Translations under genes and position numbers: made by a program
In this document: positions 9,641-18,605 of the stretch, in pieces
How the letters are laid out: each line of letters begins with the position of its first letter
Position numbering within the stretch: position 1 is the first letter of the stretch
The notes under the pieces: model-generated
What the model saw: the letters and a program-made list of their open reading frames with translations, nothing else
Databases searched by the model: none
Told to the model about the DNA's origin: nothing
Source: Parapedobacter indicus
GTDB lineage: Bacteria > Bacteroidota > Bacteroidia > Sphingobacteriales > Sphingobacteriaceae
DNA length: 64,000 nt
Direction: 5' to 3'
Assembly: GCF_900113765.1 (NCBI RefSeq)
Contig: NZ_FOQO01000006.1
Span: forward strand, 331,838 to 395,837

Positions 9641-9991
9641 ATGCAAACATTATTGATTATATTAATTATTTTGGCCAGTATCCTATTGGCATTCCTGGTA
9701 TTAATACAGAACCCAAAAGGCGGTGGCCTGGCTTCAGGGTTTGCCGGCGGAGCCAACTTAATGGGGGTAAAGCGCACCGGAGATCTATTAGAGAAAGGTA
9801 CTTGGATCATGGTTATTGCCATTATGATCTTTTCATTGGTCGTTAATATTTTAGGTCCCTCATCCGGATCTGGAGGAAGCGGCTTAAGCGAGCAGATCAA
9901 TTCAACTGCACCTGCTGCCCCTATCCTTCCTACGGAAGCTCCGCCAGCTACCCCACAGGATGCACCGCAAGAAAGTGATACCGCTCAATAA
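9641..9991 (+). CDS. secG: Preprotein translocase subunit SecG
   Basis: Accessory subunit of the SecYEG channel. The 116-residue protein has two membrane helices (4-22 and about 51-72) joined by the SecG loop NPKGGGLASGFAGGANLMG, and a Pro/Ala/Glu-rich tail after the second helix. The loop is diagnostic. It starts 11 bases after the TPR gene and is followed by a strong terminator. Confidence 0.95.
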   Translation: MQTLLIILIILASILLAFLVLIQNPKGGGLASGFAGGANLMGVKRTGDLLEKGTWIMVIAIMIFSLVVNILGPSSGSGGSGLSEQINSTAPAAPILPTEAPPATPQDAPQESDTAQ

Positions 9992-10015
9992 CAAAAGTCG
10001 TGCACTAAAAACAGC

Positions 10016-10043
10016 GCCTCTCCTTGATCTGAGAGGCTTTTTT
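10016..10043 (+). terminator. Rho-independent terminator after secG
   Basis: GCCTCTC (10016-10022) pairs perfectly with GAGAGGC (10031-10037) across an 8-base loop, followed by TTTTTTATTTTT. It closes the miaB-to-secG unit and isolates groESL. Confidence 0.9.
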
Positions 10044-10097
10044 ATTTTTCCGCTCACAAAACTGCCATTTGCACTGACATCCTGACACGCATACATC

Positions 10098-10110
10098 TTC
10101 CCGCCGGGAA
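10098..10110. promoter_or_regulatory. 13-base palindrome upstream of groES
   Basis: TTCCCG-C-CGGGAA is a perfect odd palindrome 135 bases before the groES start, inside the 200-base leader. No CIRCE element (TTAGCACTC-N9-GAGTGCTAA) is present. It could be an operator or a short hairpin; there is no proof of binding. Confidence 0.3.
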
Positions 10111-10244
10111 ACACCTGTCTTTAAATGAAAAAATGGCAAGGTATCGGGATGAATTGGGACTTGGCATAGTTGATGAGATAAACGATGTGAGAAAAATCAA
10201 AAACATTAATAACAATTAAAATTAATTATTAAATAAAATCAATT

Positions 10245-10520
10245 ATGGCATTAAGTATTAAACCTATCGGCGACAGAGTGGTAGTGGAAGCTGCCCCTGC
10301 AGAGGAGAAGACCGCATCAGGTATCTACATTCCAGATACCGCTAAAGAAAAGCCACAACGTGGAACTATAGTGGCCGTCGGTGCCGGAAAAACGGATGAG
10401 CCTTTGACGGTGAAGGTAGGAGATCAAGTGTTGTATGGCAAATATGCCGGCACCGAGATTACTTACGAAGGAAAGGAATATTTAATCATGAAAGAATCTG
10501 ATATCTACGCGATCGTTTAG
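10245..10520 (+). CDS. groES: Co-chaperonin GroES
   Basis: The 91-residue lid of the GroEL chamber. The sequence shows the GroES signature [11 protein letters not shown] near the start, the mobile loop [19 protein letters not shown], and the C-terminal [17 protein letters not shown]. Length is normal. groEL follows after 137 bases, a wider gap than usual that could hold a second promoter. Confidence 0.98.
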   Translation: MALSIKPIGDRVVVEAAPAEEKTASGIYIPDTAKEKPQRGTIVAVGAGKTDEPLTVKVGDQVLYGKYAGTEITYEGKEYLIMKESDIYAIV

Positions 10521-10657
10521 CGTGGTCATCAGCAATCGTATTTTCTTCGAAGGTGTTTAATAATTAATGGTAAACTTAAAAGTTACGATGCAGGACACAG
10601 CGATTGATTTCTAAAAATCTCGGATCGCATGTTTAACATCTCAAATCAATTAAAAAA

Positions 10658-12298
10658 ATGGCGAAACAAGTAAAGTATAATGTGGAAGCACGTGATGCCC
10701 TGAAAAGAGGGGTAGATACGTTGGCGAATGCGGTGAAAGTAACATTGGGCCCCCGTGGGCGTAACGTGATCATTGAGAAAAAATTTGGTTCTCCTTCCAT
10801 CACGAAAGACGGAGTCACCGTTGCAAAAGAAATCGAATTGAAAGACGCGCTTGAAAACATGGGTGCTCAAATGGTAAAGGAAGTGGCTTCCAAGACTGCC
10901 GATCAGGCAGGTGACGGTACCACCACCGCAACCGTATTGGCACAGGCAATCATTGCTCCCGGTTTGAAAAGTGTTGCAGCCGGCGCTAATCCCATGGACT
11001 TAAAACGCGGTATCGACAAAGCTGTTGCTACGGTGGTGGAAAGCCTTCAATCACAGTCGCAAACAGTGGGAGAAGACAACAGCAAAATAAAGCAAGTAGC
11101 CAGTATTTCCGCTAACAACGACGAACTGATCGGTGCATTGATCGCTGAAGCAATGGAAAAAGTGGGTAAAGACGGTGTTATTACCGTGGAAGAAGCCAAG
11201 GGTACGGAAACCGAAGTAAAAACGGTAGAAGGTATGCAATTCGACCGTGGTTACCTGTCGCCTTACTTCGTAACCAACACCGACAAGATGGAAGCCGAAT
11301 TGGAAAGCCCCTACATTCTGATTTACGACAAGAAAATCAGTAACATGAAGGAATTGCTTCCAATCTTGGAAAAACAAGTTCAAACCGGAAAGCCGCTGTT
11401 AATCATCGCTGAGGATCTTGACGGCGAAGCATTGGCTACCTTGGTAGTCAACAAAATCCGCGGTTCACTGAAAGTAGCTGCCGTGAAAGCTCCCGGCTTT
11501 GGCGACCGTCGTAAAGCCATGCTGGAAGACATCGCTATCCTTACCGGAGGTACAGTTATTTCCGAGGAAAGAGGCTTCAAATTGGAAAATGCCGATCTTT
11601 CTTACCTGGGCCAAGCTGAAAAAGTGGTTGTTGACAAAGATAACACCACCATCATCAACGGCTCCGGCATTGCGGAAGATATCAAAGGCCGTGTGAATCA
11701 AATTAAAGCGCAGATCGAAACCACCACTTCCGATTACGACCGTGAAAAATTGCAAGAGCGTTTGGCTAAATTAGCCGGCGGTGTTGCAGTATTGTACGTA
11801 GGTGCAGCGACCGAAGTGGAAATGAAAGAAAAGAAAGACCGTGTAGACGACGCATTGCATGCTACACGTGCGGCAGTAGAAGAAGGTATCGTGGCCGGTG
11901 GTGGCGTAGCCTTTATTCGTGCCGGCGAGTCTCTGAAAGACCTCAAAGGTGCTAACGAAGACGAAAACATCGGTATCGAAATCGTAAAACGCGCCATCGA
12001 AGAGCCGTTACGCCAAATTTGTAACAACTCCGGTATCGAAGGTGCCATTGTGGTACAAAAGGTAAAGGAAGGCAAAGCTGACTATGGCTACAACGCACGT
12101 ACGGGCGATTATGAAAACCTGATTGGTGCCGGCGTCATCGATCCGACCAAAGTATCCCGTGTAGCGTTGGAAAATGCTGCTTCTATCGCTTCCATGCTGC
12201 TTACTACCGAAGTGGTATTGGCAGACGAACCGGAAGAAGAAAAAGCAGGAGGTGCTGGTGCTCCCCCAATGGGCGGCGGCATGGGCGGAATGATGTAA
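10658..12298 (+). CDS. groEL: Chaperonin GroEL
   Basis: The 60-kDa chaperonin (546 residues). Visible family motifs are [10 protein letters not shown] near the N-terminus, the ATP-binding [12 protein letters not shown] (near 86-97), the [14 protein letters not shown] signature (near 405) and the C-terminal Gly-Met tail (GGGMGGMM) that lines the cavity floor. Complete and typical. A perfect 12-bp terminator follows 42 bases later. Confidence 0.99.
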   Translation: MAKQVKYNVEARDALKRGVDTLANAVKVTLGPRGRNVIIEKKFGSPSITKDGVTVAKEIELKDALENMGAQMVKEVASKTADQAGDGTTTATVLAQAIIAPGLKSVAAGANPMDLKRGIDKAVATVVESLQSQSQTVGEDNSKIKQVASISANNDELIGALIAEAMEKVGKDGVITVEEAKGTETEVKTVEGMQFDRGYLSPYFVTNTDKMEAELESPYILIYDKKISNMKELLPILEKQVQTGKPLLIIAEDLDGEALATLVVNKIRGSLKVAAVKAPGFGDRRKAMLEDIAILTGGTVISEERGFKLENADLSYLGQAEKVVVDKDNTTIINGSGIAEDIKGRVNQIKAQIETTTSDYDREKLQERLAKLAGGVAVLYVGAATEVEMKEKKDRVDDALHATRAAVEEGIVAGGGVAFIRAGESLKDLKGANEDENIGIEIVKRAIEEPLRQICNNSGIEGAIVVQKVKEGKADYGYNARTGDYENLIGAGVIDPTKVSRVALENAASIASMLLTTEVVLADEPEEEKAGGAGAPPMGGGMGGMM

Positions 12299-12340
12299 TC
12301 ATTTAATCATTGCCCCGGCTCGGGGATTATCCTATATGCG

Positions 12341-12376
12341 AACCGGTACATCTTAAAGATGTACCGGTTTTTTTTA
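12341..12376 (+). terminator. Rho-independent terminator after groEL
   Basis: AACCGGTACATC (12341-12352) and GATGTACCGGTT (12358-12369) form a perfect 12-bp stem with a 5-base loop and a run of T. It lies inside the longest in-frame extension of the next gene, an argument for the later start at 12467. Confidence 0.93.
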
Positions 12377-12466
12377 TCGCATACAAGAAAGAGGATACAA
12401 CGTATTGGAAAAGTTGCAGATATCGTTATTTTTGATCTAAAAATTGCAATTCCAAGATATACCAAC

Positions 12467-13633
12467 ATGATAAACCCATTAACAATGAGCATTATCGGGA
12501 AATACGGACCATGGGCAACTTCCCTACGACCCGCGCTTGGAAAATTATCCTTTCGGAATCAGGCATGGAACGATATACGCACATGGAAGGAGCAAGCATT
12601 GGCCAAAGTAAAAGAATTGGTGGCTTCACCGGATATAGGTACGACCCCTGCCGTAAGAACAGAAAAAAAGTACGTCTTTGACGGCTTAGACATAGAAGAA
12701 TTATCCTGGCAGTTGCCGTACGGCAATCGTACGAGAGCCGCGGTATTGAAACCCGTGAATTCCAAAGGTCGCTTACCCGGTATATTGGCATTGCACGACC
12801 ACGGCGGGAAAAAATATTTTGGGGTGGATAAAATTACGCGTACAGCGGCGCAACAACATCCGTTGATTGCAGATCACCAACAGAGCGACTATGAAGGGCG
12901 GGCTTGGGCAAATGACATCGCAAAACTAGGCTATGTCGTATTGGTGCATGACACGTTTACCTTTGGAAGCCGGCGGGTAAGGTATGACGATGTGGAAGGT
13001 CTTCCAACGGTTCCACACCAGGTTTTTTCCGATGAGGAGGACCCCCATGTGGACAGCCAATACATTCTGGCATACAACCAATGGGCCGCCGAGCATGAAC
13101 ATATTATGTCCAAATCGCTTTTTAGCAGCGGTACCACGTGGCCGGGCGTATTTCTGGCAGAAGACCAAGCAGCGTTATCCGTATTGGCGGAAAGGGATGA
13201 CGTGGATCCTGAAAAACTGGGTTGCGGTGGTTTGTCCGGTGGAGGTCTGCGCACCGTTTATCTGGCAGGCATGGACTCACGCATTAAATGCGCCGTTTGC
13301 GCAGGCTTTATGTCTACTTGGGACGATTTTATATTGCATAAATCGTATACACATACCTGGATGACCTATACCCCCTTGTTACCCAATTACCTGGAATTTC
13401 CTGAAATTTTGGGCTTACGTGTACCGTTGCCTACCTTGGTACTCAACAATAACCAGGACGAACTGTACACATTGTCTGAAATGAAAAAGGCCGATCGAAT
13501 TTTGCAGGATGTGTATGCGAAAGCCGGAGTGCCTGATCATTTTGAGTCTGCCTATTACGAAGGACCCCATAAATTGGATATCCAGATGCAACAAAAGGCT
13601 TTTGACTGGTTTGGCAGGTGGTTGAGGGTGTAA
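12467..13633 (+). CDS. Alpha/beta hydrolase, dienelactone-hydrolase/acetyl-esterase type
   Basis: A 388-residue serine hydrolase. The likely nucleophile Ser257 sits in CGGLSGGG (G-x-S-x-G), with Asp331 in NNNQDELY and His368 in EGPHKLD completing the triad; LALHDHGGKKYFG (108-119) is the oxyanion region. The N-terminal 60 residues form a cap-like extension with no signal peptide, so it is probably cytoplasmic. Substrate unknown; relatives act on esters of sugars or on lactones. The stop abuts the stop of the converging MazG-like gene with no bases between. Confidence 0.82.
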   Translation: MINPLTMSIIGKYGPWATSLRPALGKLSFRNQAWNDIRTWKEQALAKVKELVASPDIGTTPAVRTEKKYVFDGLDIEELSWQLPYGNRTRAAVLKPVNSKGRLPGILALHDHGGKKYFGVDKITRTAAQQHPLIADHQQSDYEGRAWANDIAKLGYVVLVHDTFTFGSRRVRYDDVEGLPTVPHQVFSDEEDPHVDSQYILAYNQWAAEHEHIMSKSLFSSGTTWPGVFLAEDQAALSVLAERDDVDPEKLGCGGLSGGGLRTVYLAGMDSRIKCAVCAGFMSTWDDFILHKSYTHTWMTYTPLLPNYLEFPEILGLRVPLPTLVLNNNQDELYTLSEMKKADRILQDVYAKAGVPDHFESAYYEGPHKLDIQMQQKAFDWFGRWLRV

Positions 13634-13960
13634 TCATTGCAATTTATCGTTGTTCCGATGCCGCTCGGCATCGCGGATATTTTTCTTTTCCAGATTCGTC
13701 GTTAGCGCCTCCGTAAGGTCAATACCCGTTTGATTGGCCAGGCAGATCAGTACAAACAACACATCAGCCATCTCATCGGCAAGGTTTATCTCTTCGTCGG
13801 ATTTCTTAAACGATTGCTCGCCATACCGACGGGCCATAATACGGGCCACTTCCCCTACCTCTTCCATCAGGATAGCGGTATTGGTTAATTCATTGAAATA
13901 ACGGATTCCCGTCGTATTTATCCAGTGGTCAATTCTTTTCTGTGCTTCTTCAATGGTCAT
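13634..13960 (-). CDS. MazG-like nucleotide pyrophosphohydrolase
   Basis: A 108-residue all-alpha NTP pyrophosphohydrolase. It has the metal-binding pattern of the family: LMEEVGEVARI (ExxE) in the first half and LADEMADVLFVLICLA (ExxD) in the second. Members hydrolyse non-canonical or excess NTPs. It is the last gene of a minus-strand set with dtd and the sugar dehydrogenase, 39 bases after dtd. The short length marks it as a single-domain MazG/YpjD-like protein rather than full MazG. Confidence 0.88.
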   Translation of the reverse strand: MTIEEAQKRIDHWINTTGIRYFNELTNTAILMEEVGEVARIMARRYGEQSFKKSDEEINLADEMADVLFVLICLANQTGIDLTEALTTNLEKKNIRDAERHRNNDKLQ

Positions 13961-13999
13961 GCTACTGATGGTCTGCGATCGGCGGCCAATTGCCGATGA

Positions 14000-14458
14000 T
14001 CAATGATTGTCTTTGTCTTTCGTATCCATTACGATGGTCACAGGTCCGTCGTTTACAAGGGAAATTTTCATATCAGCGCCAAAAATCCCCGTAGCCACTT
14101 TTTTGCCCAGCAGGGTGGAAAGTTCCGTAATCATCGATTCATACAGTGGGATGGCTTGATCGGGTTTAGCCGCGCGGATAAAAGAAGGGCGGTTGCCCTT
14201 CTTGGTTTGTGCAAATAACGTAAATTGGGAAATCAGTAGAATGTTTCCCTGAATGTCATGCAGGGACTTGTTCATCAACCCGTTTTCGTCGCCAAACACA
14301 CGGAGGTTAGCCATTTTCTGTGCCAACCAACGAAGGTCATCCAACCTGTCGGCTTCCTCAATGCCCAATAGAATCACAAATCCTTGGTTGATCGCACCGA
14401 CAACTTGCTGGTCAACTTTGCAAGACGCCTCCGATACCCGCTGGATAACTGCTCTCAC
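14000..14458 (-). CDS. dtd: D-aminoacyl-tRNA deacylase
   Basis: Hydrolyses D-aminoacyl-tRNAs (and mischarged Gly-tRNA-Ala), protecting translation. The 152-residue protein has the family marks: MRAVIQRVSEASCKVD at the start, the active-site SQFTLFA, NRPSFIRAAKPD, and the Gly-cisPro segment NDGPVTIVMDT at the end. The start is a GTG overlapping the stop of the upstream dehydrogenase gene in the sequence TAGTG, so translation is probably coupled. Confidence 0.95.
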   Translation of the reverse strand: MRAVIQRVSEASCKVDQQVVGAINQGFVILLGIEEADRLDDLRWLAQKMANLRVFGDENGLMNKSLHDIQGNILLISQFTLFAQTKKGNRPSFIRAAKPDQAIPLYESMITELSTLLGKKVATGIFGADMKISLVNDGPVTIVMDTKDKDNH

Positions 14459-15699
14459 TATTTTTTTCCGATGCGGTACAATCGTCCTTCATCGGTGATC
14501 GCATAGAGAGCCCCGTCTTTTCCCTGTTGTACGTCACGGAAACGCTGACCCTGGTCTGACAGCAATCGCTCCTCCCCCACCACTTTGTTATCCTTTATGA
14601 CCAACCGCGCGATGTGCGTACTGCTTAATCCACCTATAAACAAATTATTTTCCCACTCCGGAATGGAATTGCCAGCAAAGAACGTAATACCACTTGGCGA
14701 TAATACCGGATCGTAATAATATACCGGTTGTTCCATTCCATCTTTTTGCTGAATGGAGTCGCCAATTTTTTTGCCACTGTATTCCAGACCATAGGTAATG
14801 GTAGGCCATCCATAATTCTTTCCAGGTTGGATACGGTTTACTTCATCTCCGCCACGTGGTCCAAATTCTGTTTCCCATAGATCTCCTGTTACTGGGTGGA
14901 ATGCAAGGCCTTGCACGTTACGATGCCCATACGAATAAATCTCGGCTCTAGCATTATCCCTGCCTTCGAAAGGATTACCTGGTGCCGGTTTGCCGTCTGT
15001 CGTGATTCGCAACACCTTTCCCAAAGCTGAATTCAAATCCTGAGCTTGGGGTCGCGTTACGATGTCCGAACGTTCGCCTGTACTTACGAAAAGATATCCT
15101 TCGTTACCGACTAAAATACGTCCACCGTAATGCAAATTACTTTTATGCGCCGGTGTAGCTTGGTAAATCACCTGGGCATTTTCAATGCTCTTTTCGTCTG
15201 TTGCCAATTTTCCTTTTGCGACAGCCGTAAGCGTTCCATTGGGCGTATCTTGTGAAAACACCCAATAAACCATGCGGTTGCTATCAAATGCCGGGTCGAC
15301 AGTAATACCCAACAAACCGCCTTGCCCATTGGAATTTACTTCGGGCAGACCGGTAATGGCGTCGCTCAGGGTCCCATCTTGTGCCGCGATCCGGAGTGTA
15401 CCGGCCTTTTGGGTAATCAAAAATCTCCCATCCGGCAAAACAGCGATACCCCATGGGCGCTCCAACCCTTCACTCACTACTTTCACATCGTATGGAGTCG
15501 AGGTTTTTACACCTGCTATACGGGTTTGCCCCTCAAATGCCGGTTTATAATCGGTGTTGGCCTCCTTGGTTTCCACCGGTGCGTACGTCGAATCTGCTAC
15601 CGACTCATTCCCCCCTTCTTTGGAGGCCGAAGAGTCGCATGCCGAGATCATCAATGATAATCCCGCAAGAATGCCTATTGTTTTCGGAATATGCTGCAT
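14458..15699 (-). CDS. PQQ-dependent sugar dehydrogenase, lipoprotein
   Basis: A 413-residue secreted aldose/sorbosone dehydrogenase-type beta-propeller. The signal peptide ends in a lipobox (MISACDS, Cys21). The propeller has family segments such as LERPWGIAVLPDGRFLITQK, GLLGITVDPAF, HYGGRILVGNEGYLFVSTG and GHRNVQGLAFHPVTGDLWETE. It probably oxidises aldoses in the periplasm with a quinone cofactor. Its gene is first in a minus-strand unit with dtd and the MazG-like gene, whose functions are unrelated. Confidence 0.9.
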   Translation of the reverse strand: MQHIPKTIGILAGLSLMISACDSSASKEGGNESVADSTYAPVETKEANTDYKPAFEGQTRIAGVKTSTPYDVKVVSEGLERPWGIAVLPDGRFLITQKAGTLRIAAQDGTLSDAITGLPEVNSNGQGGLLGITVDPAFDSNRMVYWVFSQDTPNGTLTAVAKGKLATDEKSIENAQVIYQATPAHKSNLHYGGRILVGNEGYLFVSTGERSDIVTRPQAQDLNSALGKVLRITTDGKPAPGNPFEGRDNARAEIYSYGHRNVQGLAFHPVTGDLWETEFGPRGGDEVNRIQPGKNYGWPTITYGLEYSGKKIGDSIQQKDGMEQPVYYYDPVLSPSGITFFAGNSIPEWENNLFIGGLSSTHIARLVIKDNKVVGEERLLSDQGQRFRDVQQGKDGALYAITDEGRLYRIGKK

Positions 15700-15771
15700 A
15701 GCTGAAAATTTTGCCTAAAGATAAACACATTTTGCCAACAAAATCAATGCCTATTCATACAATAAAAGAAA

Positions 15772-15799
15772 ACGCGCTGTTATTTTTACAACAGCGCGT
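15772..15799 (-). terminator. Terminator after the thiamin-type receptor
   Basis: A perfect 10-bp stem (ACGCGCTGTT 15772-15781, AACAGCGCGT 15790-15799) with an 8-base loop. Read on the minus strand it is followed by TTTTCTTTT and lies 20 bases after the receptor stop. Confidence 0.85.
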
Positions 15800-15819
15800 C
15801 CGCACAGCGGTGTAAAAAG

Positions 15820-18285
15820 TCAAAATTTCAGATTCAGTCCGAGCAGAAAATTAGTAGTGGCCTGTGGATAATAGTAATTGTAGCTTACCCGATCCGTCTC
15901 TGACAGATAATATCCCCAAGTGAAGCCACTTGCCGAATATTTTTCATTGAATAAGTTATTGACCAGCAGGCTCAGTCCGATGTTTTTCAACTTCCAAAAA
16001 GAAGTATGGTAAACTACGCGGAGATTGTTCACAAAAAAACCATCGATGATCCGCTCGCTACTACTGGTATTATCCAGGTACTGGCTCGACACATATTTAC
16101 TCAGCAACGCCAATTCAAGGGGCTTCCAAGGCGTGAAAGCAAGCTCACTCGATGCGACCCAATCGGGTGAAAAGGAAATGTCCGTGATCTTGTAAAAATT
16201 CTCCACATCACCCACCACTTCCGTAAAGTTTTTGATCTTATTTTGACTATATGCCAGTGTAGTCCCCCAAGCAAACCAGTCGGAAGGCATCCAACGGCCA
16301 TCGAATTCCACCCCGATCCGGTAGCTAACCTCGACGTTTTTACGCAAGGTGCTGCCTACATCATTGAGTTGCCCCGTAGGAATTAATTGGTTTTTATATA
16401 ACATTGCATATCCATTTATTCCGATGTTAAACTGCGGCGACCTGACCCGATAGCCCGCCTCAAAATCATGCAATTGCTCGGCCTTGGGACTTTGTCCTAC
16501 GGGCCAGTCAGTAAAATCACTTCGAATGGGTTCTTTGTTGGCCAGTGCATAGGAAGCATAGACGTTGCTCGCTGCCGACAGTTGATAGGTAACGCCTATT
16601 TTAGGATTGAAAAAATCAAACGATGCATCCTGTGTAATGTCACGCTGGTCATTATCGATTCCTGCAATGCCATAGTCGATGTGACGGTATTGGACATCTG
16701 CAAACAAGAATAAATCGTTCAATCGGTAAGAGGCTTTCAAGTAAGTATTGAAATCTTTCTTCGTTGCATCGCCATCGTAATATCGATAAGAAGTGTTGAA
16801 GGAGTTTCCTGCTTCATTCAGGTAATTGCGTTCGGTAAATAACGGATATCGGGACCAGACGATATCGCCATAATGCCCACCCTTATATTGGTTATAGGCT
16901 CCTCCCCAGGTAATTTCAACACCTCCGGCAGGTTTATATACCAAGGAATAAGTGCCCCCATAAAAGTGATTGTTCAACCACCGCTGGCGTACCAAATCCG
17001 TCTCCTCGACCGTATTTCCGGCGACAATAACCGACGACAACCCATAGTCAGCCAATTCGTCGCTATCCCGGAATTGCTCATAATAGCCCTTTCCACGTGT
17101 ATAATGCAGGGCGGTGTTCAACGTCAATTGGCTTGACAGTGCGGAGGAAAACAGTAGCTGGTAATGCGTTTGCTGGTAGTTGTCGGTTTCATTGTCATAC
17201 AAGTATTTGTTATACCGCCGGTCTGAGTTTAACAGATTTTCGATCTCGTAATCCGTGAGTCCATCGTCGTATGCATAGGCCTCCATGGCCTCCCGATCGC
17301 CGGTAAGGCGGGATTCGGGTGTACCATACCAGGCTTGATACGTTTTTTCTTTCCCTCCAAATACATTGGCACGAAGTAAGCTATTCTTGCCATACCAAGA
17401 ACCGGATAGGAAAAAAGACTGCAGATCGGAGGTCGCGCGGTCGATATAACCGTCGCTCTTGATACGTGATAACCGCCCATCGAAGGAAAACTTATCATCA
17501 ATCAAGCCCGTCCCCAGCCGCAGGGTGTTTCTCCATGAATTGTAGGAGCCGAACGAATTATCCAATTCAGCATAGGGAGTCTCGTTGAGCGTGTTAGTCT
17601 GGATGTTGAGGCTTGCCCCGAATGCGCCGGCACCGTTGGTGGAGGTACCGACACCTCGTTGGATCTGTACATTATCAACCGATGACGCAAAATCTGGCAG
17701 GTTGATAAAAAAGGACCCTAAACTTTCGGCATCATTAAGTGGTATCCCATTAACGGTCACGTTTGTACGTTGCCCGTCGCTACCCCGTATCCGCATACTG
17801 GTATATCCAATCCCAGCGCCCGCATCCGAGGAAATGACCACACCCGGCGTTTGGTCAAGTAGATAGGGTATATCTTGCCCAAGGTTATTTTTAGCAATGT
17901 CTGCTTTATTGAGATTCTTGTAGGTAGTTGCAGTGTTTTCGGTTGCCCGCGTAGCTTGGACGATCACTTCGTCAGTTAACAGCGTAGCCGATTCCAGCGA
18001 AATGCGTACCGTTCGGTCATTGGGAATGGAAACCGTTCGCTGCTGCGACTGGAACCCCAGATAACTTGCTGTAACGACATAGTTCCCCGTTTTTATAGTA
18101 TGGATCATCACCTGGCCGCTTTTATTGGTTTGTCCCTCGTATGGGGTTCCCATCACACGTACGGATGCCCCGCTCATTGGACTGTCGTCATTGGCGTTGA
18201 ACACTTCAACGGTAATTTCATGTTGCGCGGAAGCCATAGCCACGTGTGCAAATAGTGCAATCCCTGCGACTAATCTTTTAATCAT
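15820..18285 (-). CDS. TonB-dependent receptor, probably for thiamin
   Basis: An 821-residue outer-membrane receptor. After a signal peptide (MIKRLVAGIALFAHVAMASA) comes a carboxypeptidase-regulatory-like domain (about 22-110), a plug with IPYLLDQTPGVVISSDAGAG and RGVGTSTNGAGAFGASLNI, and a beta-barrel ending in an aromatic residue (LLGLNLKF). A TPP riboswitch lies directly upstream on the same strand, so expression should respond to thiamin pyrophosphate and the ligand is probably thiamin or a precursor. The ATG at 18285 is preferred over an upstream one because it puts the signal peptide at the N-terminus. Other genes of thiamin transport are not adjacent. Confidence 0.9.
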   Translation of the reverse strand: MIKRLVAGIALFAHVAMASAQHEITVEVFNANDDSPMSGASVRVMGTPYEGQTNKSGQVMIHTIKTGNYVVTASYLGFQSQQRTVSIPNDRTVRISLESATLLTDEVIVQATRATENTATTYKNLNKADIAKNNLGQDIPYLLDQTPGVVISSDAGAGIGYTSMRIRGSDGQRTNVTVNGIPLNDAESLGSFFINLPDFASSVDNVQIQRGVGTSTNGAGAFGASLNIQTNTLNETPYAELDNSFGSYNSWRNTLRLGTGLIDDKFSFDGRLSRIKSDGYIDRATSDLQSFFLSGSWYGKNSLLRANVFGGKEKTYQAWYGTPESRLTGDREAMEAYAYDDGLTDYEIENLLNSDRRYNKYLYDNETDNYQQTHYQLLFSSALSSQLTLNTALHYTRGKGYYEQFRDSDELADYGLSSVIVAGNTVEETDLVRQRWLNNHFYGGTYSLVYKPAGGVEITWGGAYNQYKGGHYGDIVWSRYPLFTERNYLNEAGNSFNTSYRYYDGDATKKDFNTYLKASYRLNDLFLFADVQYRHIDYGIAGIDNDQRDITQDASFDFFNPKIGVTYQLSAASNVYASYALANKEPIRSDFTDWPVGQSPKAEQLHDFEAGYRVRSPQFNIGINGYAMLYKNQLIPTGQLNDVGSTLRKNVEVSYRIGVEFDGRWMPSDWFAWGTTLAYSQNKIKNFTEVVGDVENFYKITDISFSPDWVASSELAFTPWKPLELALLSKYVSSQYLDNTSSSERIIDGFFVNNLRVVYHTSFWKLKNIGLSLLVNNLFNEKYSASGFTWGYYLSETDRVSYNYYYPQATTNFLLGLNLKF

Positions 18286-18352
18286 TTTTGATCTGAATTT
18301 CGTTAAACACAACTGTCACAAGGGGTTCACGACAGCTCAATTATTTAACTTA

Positions 18353-18455
18353 CCTTCCCTACGCCGGCATTATCCGGATCAGGTGCTCCCGATATATCAG
18401 GATGGGTATAATCTCAGCCTTTATTTGTGTTTGTCTATACAAACAAGGCACCCCT
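18353..18455 (-). promoter_or_regulatory. TPP (THI-box) riboswitch
   Basis: On the minus strand the sequence reads GGGGTGCC, a hairpin TTTGT-ATAG-ACAAA (P3a), GGCTGAGA, ATACCC, ACCTGATCCGGATAATGCC and GCGTAGGGAAG. These are the conserved parts of the thiamin pyrophosphate aptamer in order: P1/P2 edge, the CUGAGA pyrimidine-sensing loop, and the ACCUGAU/GGAUAAUGCC pyrophosphate-sensing arm. It ends 68 bases before the receptor start. A 5-bp hairpin CTGTC/GACAG and an outer GTTAAA/TTTAAC pairing lie between, and may form the expression platform. Confidence 0.97.
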
Positions 18456-18516
18456 AAATGATGAGACAAAGATAGCTTATTTTTTTCAATGATCAAAAGC
18501 GATGAGCCAAGGTAAG

Positions 18517-18559
18517 ATGCCAAGCCGCAAAGCCACTTCATGGCTTTGCGGCTTGGCAT
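18517..18559. repeat. 19-bp perfect hairpin
   Basis: Arms 18517-18535 and 18541-18559 are exact reverse complements (each contains CCAAGCCGCAAAGCC) around a 5-base loop. It sits 46 bases after the stop of the ThuA-fusion gene (minus strand) and 60 bases upstream of the riboswitch. No T-run follows on the minus strand, so it is not a textbook terminator; it may still protect the 3' end or stop polymerase. The rest of 18460-18605 shows nothing else. Confidence 0.8.
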
Positions 18560-18605
18560 GAAACATAGCAAACAATCTCTCGTACACCCAACCGGGTTTA
18601 TCCCA

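Noticed and set aside
10161..10178. TTGGCATAGTTGATGAGA upstream of groES as a sigma-54 promoter
   Set aside because: GG is present but the -12 element has GA instead of GC at the required spacing, so the match is too weak despite a sigma-54 activator in the window.
12359..12466. A longer start for the alpha/beta hydrolase
   Set aside because: The extension would begin inside the perfect groEL terminator and has no family similarity.
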